From Zygnema cylindricum (Eukaryota; Streptophyta; Zygnematophyceae; Zygnematales; Zygnemataceae): 64,000 bases of DNA. Made by a program: the position numbers and the translations under genes. Under the pieces are notes generated by a model that did not search any database, was not told the DNA's origin, and saw nothing but the letters and a program-made list of their open reading frames with translations. The stretch spans positions 117,478 through 181,477 of the forward strand of contig JBBHKE010001937.1 of assembly GCA_037447655.1 (NCBI GenBank), read 5' to 3'. Numbering within the stretch: position 1 is the first letter of the stretch; each line of letters begins with the position of its first letter. Below are positions 22,752 through 33,354 of the stretch, piece by piece.

Positions 22752-24323
22752 TGTTGTTATGTGGTCTAAAATAGACCGCAGAAGCCACCCAAACTATCAA
22801 ACAAAAAGCTAAGCAAAGTTAGGCCAATAAACTACCATATTGAAATGCATCCTCCAAATGACACAAGTGCATTCACAGACGCAACAAACAACAATTAGGG
22901 TAAGATGAAAATCACAACAGACCCTAAAGCAATGCGTAGACAGACGCAACAAAATGCATACACAGATGCATTAACAATCCGTACACAGACGAAACAGCAT
23001 GCGCACACAAAATGCATACACAGATGCATTAACAATCCGTACACAGACGAAACAGCATGCGCACACAGACGCATGAATAACATCTAGGGTTACATGAAAA
23101 TCACAAGAAACCCTAGGACAAATGCATAAATAATGCATAAACAAACAAGTATATAAATAACATATATAAATAATAATAAAAGAACGCATCACACATACAC
23201 AAAAGCATAATCAGATAATAAATGTATAATCAAAATATAATTAATATATCACTCAAAGTGCATGACCTAATCGACAACCCTAAAATACTACATCTTTGGT
23301 CCCTACTTAACAAGCATTGATGATACTCCTAACAAAGCTCATTGCTATATATTCACTTGTGAGCTGTCAACAAATCACTAACTGTCAAAATATCCAACAT
23401 AACTTCCACTAAAATATAATATCCTATTACGACAAAATTCCTAACTGGAAATTACGTAACTATCATTATATCCTATTTAACCATGATAACCTACTATTAA
23501 GAATACCCTAATCGTAAGCGTACACCTGAAAGTCAAGCAATCGTAAGCGTACACTTGTCTGCAAATACGACACACAAATTAAACTGTCAAAACCCTAATT
23601 GGCCATATAAACATCATAATCAACTCTAATTAAATAATACAAATAAGACAAACCAATGTTGTTCCAATTATTTACAAATACACAAAATCTTATGCTATGT
23701 TAGGCGAATAAATCAACAGGACTTCGCGAATCTCGTCAAAGCATCCGGGATGTCCAAAAATAATTATCGTGTGATTGACGCGATTTCGCGTGCACACTCT
23801 TTAAAAATAACAGCGACCTTTGTCCGCCGTCCGTAGCTCTTATTTGGCACCCTTAATATTGCGCCACGTGCTCCCAAAGTCCACTTGACGAATTGACGTC
23901 AAACCATCCAAATTTTTCCGTACCGCAATTTTGTTCCTCGTCATGAATGCGCTTGCCAAAAATAAGTACACCTGTCCCAAAAAGATTCTATGTACCGGCG
24001 GCGTCCTATTCCATACATCCCACCTATCGCATTATGTTCTTTCCGTGCGACGTACCATTTCATCTTCATTGGTTATCTCACGTCGGATCGCTTCGCCATC
24101 GGCCGTCCATTCCCCTTACGTAAACCGTACTTTTGCCCATATTTCTTCGCTTCTTTTTGAAATCGAATACCATACATTCCAATATAATTCATACATTTTC
24201 TCCCCCACACATAAAAATAATCGAACCTCCACATTAGATTTTGGGAGTACTTGCACATAAAAAATCGCGTCGAGTATGCACAAAATGTCGCGTATGCACG
24301 AAACTTACTTTTCCAAAACAACA
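22752..24323 (+). repeat. 5' LTR of the deleted copia element
   Basis: A long LTR of about 1.57 kb with TG and CA ends. It contains a 58-bp tandem duplication at 22951-23068. The part from 23378 on is closely matched at 25192-26134. Confidence 0.75.
22951..23068. repeat. 58-bp tandem duplication inside the LTR
   Basis: Two adjacent nearly identical 58-bp units start AAAATGCATACACAGATGC at 22951 and 23009. Shorter ACAGACGCA-type words continue on both sides. Confidence 0.85.
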
Positions 24324-24361
24324 ACTTTGGCACAAAAGGTAAGGGCACGTGCATCTAGATA

Positions 24362-25190
24362 GATTAAAGAAAATAAAGAAAAAGGGAATAGTGGAGGGTA
24401 TTACTTTTGAGGTAATGAGACCTTTGATGATTGTAGTGGATGTGCCCAAGGGAAGATATATAGACTTCCATTTCCAAAGGCAACTACATTTAGGAGAGAG
24501 AAAGTATTGGATCTAATTCACACCGATGTTTGGGGACCTTCTAGATATGCTTCACATGGGTGGAAGAGGTGGATGTTAACTATCACAGATAATAGGTCTT
24601 GATACACGAAGGTATACTTTCTCAGACAAAAGTCAAAGGTATTGAGATGTTTCAAAGAGTATAAAGTATGGAGTGAAAAACTACACGAAATCTCAATAAA
24701 AGAGATAAGAAGTGATAATGGGAAAGAATACACCTCAAGGGAATTTGAAGAATATCTTAAAGAAGAAGGAATTCATCATGAAAAAACTGTTCCATATAAT
24801 CCGGAACAAAATGGAGTAGCAGAAAGAGTGAATAGAAATTTAAGAGATATTTCTATAAGTATGTGAATTGATAACAGGATAGGGTTGGAGTTTTGGGCGG
24901 AGTCTATGAACTATGCTAATTTCATCAAAAATAGAGTCTTAACTTTAACAAATAAGGAGGAAACTTCATATGAGAGGTGGACAGGAAGAAAGCCTGATTA
25001 GTCTAGTTTGAGAGTGTTCGGAAGTCAAGTCTACAGTTTGGATTCTGATAAGACTAAATGGAAGTTAGAGGGGAGAGGGAAGCCAAGATATCTTGTAGGA
25101 TATGATGAGAGCACAAAAGGATACCGAGTGTATGACTTGAAAAAGAGAGATATAATTCTAGTAAAACACGTAGTGGTGATGAATGAAAAG
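24362..25190 (+). pseudogene. Copia integrase fragment with three stops
   Basis: One reading frame covers the pre-integrase zinc motif remnant (DDCSGCAQGKIYRLPFPK) and the catalytic core: HTDVWGP, then RSDNGKEYTSREFEEYL, then PYNPEQNGVAERVNR (the D,D-35-E residues). The C-terminal SLRVFGSQVYSLDSDKTKW and KPRYLVGYDESTKGYRVY follow. In-frame stops lie at 24600, 24864 and 24999; no frameshift is needed. It cannot make a working integrase. Only the integrase part of Pol remains. Confidence 0.85.
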
Positions 25191-25191
25191 A

Positions 25192-26134
25192 CTAACTGTC
25201 AAAATATCCAACATAACTTCCACTAAAACATAATATCCTATTACGACAAAAATCCTAACTGGAAATTACGTAACTATCATTATATCCTATTTAACCATGA
25301 TAACCTACTATTAAGAATACCCTAATCGTAAGCGTACACCTGAAAGTCAAGCAATCGTAAGCGTACACTTGTCTGCAAATACGACACACAAATTAAACTG
25401 TCGAAACCCTAATTGGCCATATAAACATCATAATAAACTCTAATTAATTAATACAAATAAGACAAACCAATGTTGTTTCAAATATTTACAGGTACACAAA
25501 ATCTTATGCTGAGTCGTGGCGAATAAATCAACCGGACTTCGCGAATCTCATCAAAGCATCCGGGACGTCCAAAAATTATTATCGTGTGATTAACGCGATT
25601 CGCGTCCCTACTCTTTAAAAATAACGGCGGCCTTTGTCCGCCGTCCGTAGCTCTTATTTGGCACCCTCGATGTTGCACCACGTGGTCCCAAAGTCCACTT
25701 GATGAAACGACGTCAAACCATCCAAATTTGTCCGTACCGCAATTTTGTTCCTCGTCATAAATGCGCCTGCCAAAATATATACACCTGTCCCAAAAAGATT
25801 CTATGTACCGGCGGCGTCCTTTTCCATACATCCCACCTGTCGCATTATGTTCTTTACGTGCGACGTACCATTTATCTTCGTCGATTATCACACGTCGGAT
25901 CACTTCGCGATCCGCCGTCCATTTCCACATACGCAAACTGTACTTTTGCCCATATTTCTTCGCTTCACTTTGAATCCAATACCATACGTTCCAATATAAT
26001 TCATACATTTTCTCCCCCACACATAAAAATAATCGAACATCCACATTAGATTTTGTGATTACTTACGCATTACAATCGCGTCGAGTACGCACGAAACGTC
26101 GCGTACGCACGAAACTTACTTTTCCAAAACAACA
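25192..26134 (+). repeat. 3' LTR of the deleted copia element, 5'-truncated
   Basis: Begins ACTAACTGTCAAAATATCC directly after the integrase fragment and matches 23378-24323 closely to the end CAAAACAACA. The first part of the LTR is missing. Confidence 0.8.
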
Positions 26135-26202
26135 ATAGATGGATAAGATCTTGGTAATCTTCAAAGAATCTCCGACAGCAAATTGTGACCACATATTTGT
26201 AA

Positions 26203-26872
26203 GGGCGTGTCCCCATGTAACCGATATTTTGAAACGTTATTTTGGAATTTAGCGCTGATTTTACGGTGTACTTTTCAAAGTGTGCCTATGTCAATCGTTA
26301 CTTGCGCGTTCATTATTTTGAATATGTGGCAGTTGTACACGTTGCCAATACTTGCGACACCTGTAGATGCCAACAAACTGCGGACATTTGTACGCCGCAA
26401 AGAGCTCCTGACATACTGGGACAATTGTCGACGCCGACTGTCATTTGTTGACGCCCACACGTGAACGACATAAGCAATCGCCTACGTCTACAAAATGAAA
26501 TTTGTAGACGCCCACAAGTGGACAACATAAGCAAACGGACAAACATTTTTTTTTTAGTGTATTCTCCCAACTGCAAAAAAACAAATGAAAACTTTTGACG
26601 CGTGCAACCCATGCTTTCTATTCGTCAATAGGGTAGTATTTTAATTAAAAGCAGGTTGCGGTTTGATTTCAGTGCAAGTGTGAAGATGAGCTAGAAGTGG
26701 GTCGCGATGATAATACTGCCAAATCGCCGTACCTTTCAAGTTCCAAGATGACGCAAAATGTATATGAGTTTTTGCCCATTTTTCGTACGGCGTAATATTT
26801 TCAAGTAGGAAGTCCCATTTTCTGTGTAAACGACGGAAAAAAACCCTTACATGAACACATGGGGACACGCCC
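26203..26872. mobile_element. Harbinger-like MITE (GGGCGTGTCCCCATGT ends)
   Basis: The ends GGGCGTGTCCCCATGT and ACATGGGGACACGCCC are perfect inverted repeats flanked by TAA on both sides (26200-26202 and 26873-26875). A 3-bp TWA duplication is the Harbinger signature. It is noncoding and sits inside the left arm of the fold-back element. Confidence 0.8.
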
Positions 26873-26970
26873 TAAGTGACTCGTAAGACGTATACAATAA
26901 AATCTGTATCGGCGGATGAAATTTAAGATTTGTAAAAGTGTACGAAAATGTCAGAATGGTTAGTGCCTTA

Positions 26971-27980
26971 GGGCACTTTCCCATGTAATCGAAACTTTAA
27001 TCATGTAGCTTTGTTTATAGCGAAGATTCTCCATACATCTTTCATAGCATTCCGATGTTATCGCAAATAACTTGTTACTTCAAAAGTGACAAGCGTAGAT
27101 ATGTACGAAACATGTGACAGATAAGTGGTACACAAAATGTTGCGAAACTTCCACTCGGCTTCAATTTCTGACGTCCACCCGCACGTTGAACAGTTTACGT
27201 CACTTCGCAATGTCTGTACGCCACATTGTCGACGTGGAGGCATTGTGGATGCTTAGGGTTTGTGACATTGTGACGTCACGCACGTCACGCTCAACTATGA
27301 CACCGCCGACGTCACAAATCCTAAAACTTTCCGCCATGGTTTCCTTGTTGTTTTTTTTTTCTTTTTTTACTCTACTTGCCATCAAAGTACGCCTAAAGAT
27401 AGTCAAAAGAAATCGTTTTTAGGGATCTTTCATTTGATAACATTAAATACGTTTTTCATTGCAAGAATTGTGAGATAGACGCGGTAGTGGGAGAAAGAGA
27501 TAGAGAGAGGCGCTTTCACGGACATCGCTTTTGCGAAATGGCGTCTGTTGGTCGAGACCCCTCCACGACCCCTATACAGAAAAAAGTGCACGGAAAAAAA
27601 TCACGCACATGCTAAAAACGTGCTGTAGGTTTTTTTTTTGTACTCCGTGCACAAAATTTGTAAAAAACTTCCGACACGTGCGATATCATCTGCCTATTCG
27701 CTCACCTCATGGAACTATATTTAAAATCACCTCGCGAGGTGATTTTATATATAGTTTGAAGATGAGCTAAAAAGACGCGAAAGTGGGTCGAAACGCGCTA
27801 GATGACAAACTGCATCCCTCTAGACGACAAACTGCAGTACATGTAAAGTTTTAAGGTGCCGCAACATGTACGGTGGAAACTTCAATTTTTTGGTACAGCT
27901 GCAGATTTTCTCGTTTTTTTCCAAGTTAAACAAGAAAACAACACAAAATAACTATAACTTTAGCACATTGGAAAGTGCCC
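26971..27980. mobile_element. Harbinger-like element (GGGCACTTTCC ends)
   Basis: The ends GGGCACTTTCCCATGT and ACATTGGAAAGTGCCC are inverted repeats, with TTA on each side (26968-26970 and 27981-27983). Because GGTTAGTG precedes it and TTAGTGG follows it, the duplication may be the 6-bp TTAGTG instead. It shares long stretches with 62871-63680, including GTGGTACACAAAATG and a 24-bp palindrome. It splits the left arm of the fold-back element. Confidence 0.78.
27723..27746. other. 24-bp perfect palindrome
   Basis: AAAATCACCTCG and its exact reverse complement abut without a spacer. The same core, AAATCACCTCGCGAGGTGATTT, occurs at 63423-63446 in a related element, with changed outer bases that remain complementary. 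It may be a protein-binding site or simply a fold-back centre. Confidence 0.7.
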
Positions 27981-28673
27981 TTAGTGGATAACAACAGAAG
28001 CGTGAAACAATATCCTCCGTCAAAGATTTTCTTACAGCTTCCACTGGCCTCGCATCCTCCCTGGCGGAAGGCACATGTCATATGCGACGTGTACCCACCT
28101 GGTCGCGCGGTCATCGTGGATATTTGTTCACTTTTCCTCGGGGCACGATGCTATTCGTTCATGAGCTAAAAAATGACCTTACTCCGGGTCACTTGTTGCG
28201 AACTGAAAGTGTCAGACGATGGCGTATCCGATTATGCATCTGACGGTCCACGTTTACGCCCCTAAACGTGGAGAATCAAATCGCTCATTCTGTAGGCTTC
28301 CTTTTCTGACATTTTATTTTTTTGGTACGGCACTGTACGAAACAGTACGACTTTAAGTATTTAATGGCATTTCCCCCCTAATGGAACCTTACCCTTAAAC
28401 AACGACATTTTTCCCGTGATATAACTTTACCCTTAGGGTAAGGTTCTATTATGGGAAAAATGTCGTTGTTTACTTAAAGTCGTACTGTTTCGTACAGTGC
28501 TGTAGCATAAAAAATTAAACGTCAGAAAAGCAAGCCTACTGAATGAGCGATTTGATTCTTCACGTTTATAGGCGTAAACGTGGACCGTTGGATGCATACT
28601 CGAATACGCCATCGTCTGACACTTCCAGTTCGCAACAAGTGACCCGATGTAGGTCAATTCTAAGCCCCTGAAC

Positions 28674-29361
28674 CATAGTTCAAAAGTAGGTGAAAGTACG
28701 CCCATACAATATGCCTATTGTACGTAAAACATACAATATGACCTTAAGACCCATATTGTATTGGCCGCAAAATGAAAAAAAATAGTAACACGATTGAGTT
28801 GCACATCGATCGATAGAGAATTAAACGTCATGTATAAATATTGAAAAACATTTGAACATTTTTTTTTTTTTTGTGAATTTTGAGGTACTTTTTTTTTAAA
28901 CTGTCAGATTGGATGATTTGACGCTCGCTGATCAAATTAGCGATCTAAGAAGATCACATGAAAATCCCATAACACAACTTACTATAGGACAATCTATCAT
29001 ATTAGCGTTTACAATTTTGAAGGCCACACTAAATAAAGCCTCAAATTGACCAACCAAACAGTATGGGACGATAAAAAAATATATTTCCACACTGCCAAAA
29101 ACACCGCGGTTTTTTTGCCGTCATCGGATTTTTTTTTTCACGGATTCTTTTCCCGCGCAATGTCATCCTAAGTCGTGTCAGTGCGCTAAAAAATTTAGTT
29201 CGGGGGCGTGCGATGTTCTATGGTCATACGTCAACTTTGTATGTTTTACAAGGGTGTGCACAACGCACACATATACAGTATGCCTACTCTGTGCGAGTTT
29301 TGTGCCAAGTTTTGTGCGCCTACCAAAGGCCTACCATAAAAACTCCTACTTTTTAACTATG
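28674..29361. mobile_element. hAT-like MITE, CATAGTTCAAAAGTAGG family (copy 3)
   Basis: The ends CATAGTTCAAAAGTAGG and CCTACTTTTTAACTATG are flanked by CCCTGAAC and GCCTGAAC (seven of eight). It has the family interior in inverted orientation relative to copy 1 and lies inside the right arm of the fold-back element. Confidence 0.8.
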
Positions 29362-29825
29362 GCCTGAACGTTTAGCAACGTGCCTCGAGGAAAAGTGAAC
29401 AAATATCCACGACGACCGCGCGACCAGGTGGGTATACGTCGCATATGACATGTGCCGTCCGCCAGGGAGGATGCGAGGCCACCAGAAGCCGCAAGAAAAT
29501 CTTTGACGGAGGATATTGTTTCACGCTTCTGTTGTCATCCACTAACCATTCGGACATATTTGTATGTTTTTACAAATCTTAAGTTTCGTCCGCCCGTATA
29601 GATTTTATTCAACACTATTTACCTTTGCTGGTACAAATATGTGGTCACAATTCGATGTCATATATTCTCTGAAGATTACCAGAATCATATTCATCTATTA
29701 CGTGGACCAATCAAACTGTGCTATGCAAATTAAATGTCGGTTACTGACCCGACACAATGGAACGATGGCTCCAATAAACAAATTTTTGATGTTTATTGAG
29801 ACCGCCTAATGGAACAACGCTCTTA

Positions 29826-31099
29826 CCCTTACTTTAAGATTCAGTTAGGGTAACCTTCCATCAGGCGAAAAGTGGGGTTATTTACTGAAAAAAATACCTT
29901 TCCGTATTAGGCCGTACAATTTTTTTTTTTTTTTTTACAAAAGATGTTTACTAAAAGGTCATTAAGATTCTCCATACTTATTGGCGAAATTTCCCACCGT
30001 CCGATTTTGAATTCTCGACGCAAACGCCCCTTCAATCCAGTACGTGGCGAGTCTCCTCCGACTGTCCTCAGGAGGAGAGTTAGCGATTACAGGACGCGTG
30101 TATTGGACCACTTGTAAATTCAGCGTCAATCCACGACGGACGTGAAGTTGTAAAGTTACATGTGGCAAATGGCGTGTACCTTCTGACGTCAAAAAAACCA
30201 CCCTGTTCGACGACAAAATCTGTTCGCCGACAAAATCTTGGTCACCAGACATCTTGTCACGCCTCCTTCATAAACTTTGATTTTGCAACGGTTTTCGTGG
30301 CCGTTGGTACGACGACAACCATAAGAACGTTCAAACTGTACATTAGCTTGACGCTACTATATATTTTAATCGGCGTCAGCCCGTACACAAATGCAGCTTA
30401 CAATTTTTTCCTTTTCGAAATGATGATTATTCCCGGGCGGCTCAACAGGATCCTACGTGGTACCACTCGCAATCTTTCACCTCAATCACTGGCACGACCT
30501 GATATAAGGGTGTTACAAATTTTACTCCCAGTAAACGTGTTTGTACGATTAATGGGAACGCTTGATGGATGGTTACCCTTAGCTTATGTTTTGTGAGTTG
30601 TTTGTCGGTGTAGATTGAGGTGTTAATCTAACTGTCACGGTGCGTTTGACAACATTTCTAAATCCGGACCAGCCACGTAATGTGCGGTTTTATTTGCAGC
30701 ATTTGGGATTTTTAGTCAAGTAAATTTATCTGACATGTGGAGAATATCGCAGCCGTTGGCTGACGGATGGAACACAATCGATGAAGGAAACTTACCATGA
30801 AATACAGTTAGTTCGTATCGCATACCACCTTGCGCTATTCGATATGGCCGACAAATGGGTCTGCAATATTATAAAACTTCGTTGAGAAGGTAACCTATCC
30901 AGACGTTACGAGATTTTCAATAAACATTATATAGCTCTAAGTACACAACGCGCTACGCACGACGTGCTACGAGCAAAAAAATATTACTGACTGCACGAAA
31001 AAAACATTGATTGCCCGACAGTCACGCAGCCAATCATAGAGGTGTACAAAGTGACGGAAAGACAGACGGGCAAACAGACCGACAGAAGCCTCGCCCTAA
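29826..31099. other. No gene seen
   Basis: Short frames only, including one of 144 codons at 30162 with no recognisable motif. The stretch probably consists of decayed repeats. Confidence 0.35.
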
Positions 31100-31878
31100 G
31101 GGTGCGTCTCTGTGTGCTTAAGTAAAGGTTTTTTTCTGTCGTTTTCCTGTAAAACTTAGAGCCGTACCGCGTAAGTTTCAACCGTACGATAAAATAGATA
31201 AAAAGAGAAATACATTTTGCGTCATCATCGAATTTAAAATGTACTACATGTTGTCGTCTTGTGTTTTTCGACCCACTTCGACGACAAAAAACGTCATCTT
31301 CAACCTTATCTTTAAAATACAGGGCCGATTGTTTTAAAATTAGGGATTTTCTATAAACAAATAGGAACACGTATTCGCACGTGTAATGTTTTGTTCAAAA
31401 ACTTCAAACGAATTCAAGCGACGTGGAAGTGTACACGATTCGCTATGTTTTGTCCGTTTTTGTTTAATACGACAAAGAGAAGTACACAGTTTGTTTTGTT
31501 TTGTCCGTTTCCATCCGGTACGGGATTTTTTTTTGCAGGGGTCTCAAGGTTCCTATGCCATTTCACGTCCAGCCGACAATAGACGCAAAGGCAAAACGCA
31601 TCTTCTTCAACTGTGAAACGGCACAGGCTGGAGGGCGGTAGGTCTACAATGTCACGTAAAGTCACGCGACGTCACAAACAGTTATGGAAAATAACGTGCG
31701 TCATCATAGATTGTAGACGTTGACAGCCGTCACGTGCTTTGTCGACGTATACAATCGTCACGCCCTTAAGTGACAATTTCGTTTGTTACACATAGGGACA
31801 CCCGAAATCCGGGTCCGCCGGATTTGCGCTAAAAAACAAAAAAAAATCTCTAAGTTTGAAGTACATAGAGACGCACCC
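31100..31878. mobile_element. Harbinger-like MITE (GGGTGCGTCTCTGTGT ends)
   Basis: The ends GGGTGCGTCTCTGTGTG and TACATAGAGACGCACCC are inverted repeats. The flanks are TAA and TTA, compatible with a TWA target. The internal stretch 31130-31330 is the reverse complement of sequence near 62570-62730 (GGTTGAAGATGACG, GTGGGTCGAAAAAC). Noncoding. Confidence 0.65.
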
Positions 31879-31973
31879 TTAGAAACATAGATATATTTGC
31901 CACGTGGGCGCTTGGGAACTGTGTATCGGTTAAAAAAAGTACGTTTTGTAGGTAGAACGTCAGTTTACTGCGC

Positions 31974-32440
31974 TGTTTTCAAATCGTGCGATTTTTTCCC
32001 TTTTCCCGATTGCTACGTATAATTCGTGACTGTTGAAAAAATCGTAAAAAATCGCGATGTATTTGCTGTCCGGTTAATTGAACGGACAATTTAGGTAAAC
32101 TGTACGGAATCTCGCAGTAATTGTACATTTTTGTACGAAAAGTACGGAATTTGACGAAAAGATTCGTTGCACTTCGTAATACTATTGTCCGGTAAACTGA
32201 ACAGAAATTTTACAAGAAACGTACGGAACTGTCCCAAATTGTACGAACTATGACGAAAAGAGACGGGAGATGTACGAAGACTGTACAAACTGCGGTTTAT
32301 GTAAAATTCATTTTTGTTTACATGTACGGAATACGGATGAAAATTCATCAACGATTTTTACGATTTTTTCAAAATGTTCAATGCGTTCGTTCGTATAAAT
32401 CGTCGCGATTGAATCGTTCGCACTAAATGGTGTGAACAAC
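31974..32440. mobile_element. TTGTTCAAATC-family inverted-repeat element (copy 3)
   Basis: The left part (TCAAATCGTGCGATTTTTTCCC) and right part (TTTTTTCAAAATGTTCAATGCG to GTGTGAACAAC) mirror the family ends. The interior has several ACGGAA and CCGGTAAACTGAAC words as in 1190-1320. Confidence 0.5.
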
Positions 32441-32976
32441 TATGGTTTACTGTACAATAATTTTGAGTATCATCATGCCCTCGATTTTGCTACACTGTAA
32501 GGTTCGTTACTGTAGTGTTCTCGACCGTGTAGTGCAGGGTGTGCAGGGGGTCCAAAATGTACTGTGACCTTCACACTTCGCAAAATACCGCCCGGGTACC
32601 GCGGATTTTTAGGGTCATAGGGTTGTTGGTTGTGTTTTTTTTTATATATAAAAAACACGAATGAGAAAAAAACCCTAAACATATCTATACTTGCGAATCG
32701 CCGCGCGGCGCGAGGCGTCGTAAAGCGAAATTGGAGTGAAAGGAGTGAAAGGCGACGTGGACCCCTTCACACGCGACCTTCACTCCTAAAAACGCAAGAT
32801 TCAGTAATGTACTGTAGCAGTCAACAACAAGTCAATGGTATTTGACTATTTGTCCATACTGTAATATAGTGCGAAGAGCTCGAACGGATACCACAATTTA
32901 CACCATTTAGTAGACATTTCGTTTGCATAATTTTTGCTTCCGCATTTAATGTCGTGCGGACTCCGTATTAAATGTT
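32441..32976. other. No gene seen
   Basis: AT-rich spacer with a palindromic CGCGCGGCGCG-type word near 32702 and no coding signal. Confidence 0.35.
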
Positions 32977-32984
32977 GAAAACGT

Positions 32985-33346
32985 TAGTGTTGGGTATCGA
33001 GGACCCTTTTCCGATATTCAATATATATCGAATTTCAGGTACCCGATAATCGATATATCGCTTCGATATATTGAAAAGCAAACCATCGCGATATATTTGC
33101 GATATATCGTATCGCCAATATATCGAGCCATAAAAAAAATAAAAATTTCATTTTTTTTTCAAAACCCCCCCCTTTCCGTACGATTTTTTCGTACTATGAC
33201 TGTACGGACACCCATTTTTTTGCGATATATATCGCGATGGTTTATGTTGTTCCAGGTACGATATATCGAGGAATCTGCTCAATCGATATTCGATATATCG
33301 AATATCGCAATTATCGCGATATGAATTTACCCGATACCCAACACTA
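32985..33346. mobile_element. GATATATCG hAT-like MITE (copy 2)
   Basis: The ends TAGTGTTGGGTATCG and CGATACCCAACACTA are perfect inverted repeats. GAAAACGT is duplicated exactly on both sides (32977-32984 and 33347-33354). It is 362 bp, noncoding, and rich in CGATATATCG words. It marks the left edge of the duplicated segment. Confidence 0.9.
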
Positions 33347-33354
33347 GAAAACGT

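Larger units (their letters stand above)
22752..26134 (+). mobile_element. Copia LTR element with large internal deletion
   Basis: The element starts TGTTGTTATGTGG, ends CCAAAACAACA, and is flanked by ATAGA on both sides (22747-22751 and 26135-26139). The 5' LTR is 22752-24323. The second half of that LTR (from about 23378) is repeated at 25192-26134 as the 3' LTR, which lacks its first 630 bp. Between them is only about 870 bp, part of an integrase gene in the + direction. Gag, protease, reverse transcriptase, RNase H and the purine tract are gone. One deletion joining integrase to the middle of the 3' LTR, plus loss of the gag side, explains the structure. Confidence 0.82.
22615..29822. mobile_element. 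Large fold-back element, split by four later insertions
   Basis: The outer ends GAGCGTTGTTCCAATAGGCGG (22615) and CCGCCTAATGGAACAACGCTC (to 29822) are inverted repeats next to TAA and TTA. The left arm is the sum of 22615-22751, 26140-26202, 26873-26970 and 27981-28433. The right arm is 28435-28673 plus 29370-29822. Across the joins the two arms are colinear inverted repeats, for example CCACGTAATAGATG at 22740 against the reverse complement of CATCTATTACGTGG near 29690. The arms are about 700-750 bp and meet at ACCCTTAGGGT near 28434. TIR and TWA flanks suggest a Harbinger-type origin. Noncoding. Confidence 0.8.

Noticed and set aside
25478-26044. 188-codon minus-strand frame in the copia 3' LTR
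   Set aside because: It lies wholly inside an LTR, the matching 5' LTR frame is broken, and no protein motif is visible.
30162-30596. 144-codon + strand frame
   Set aside because: No recognisable domain or splice context, and it lies among decayed repeats.
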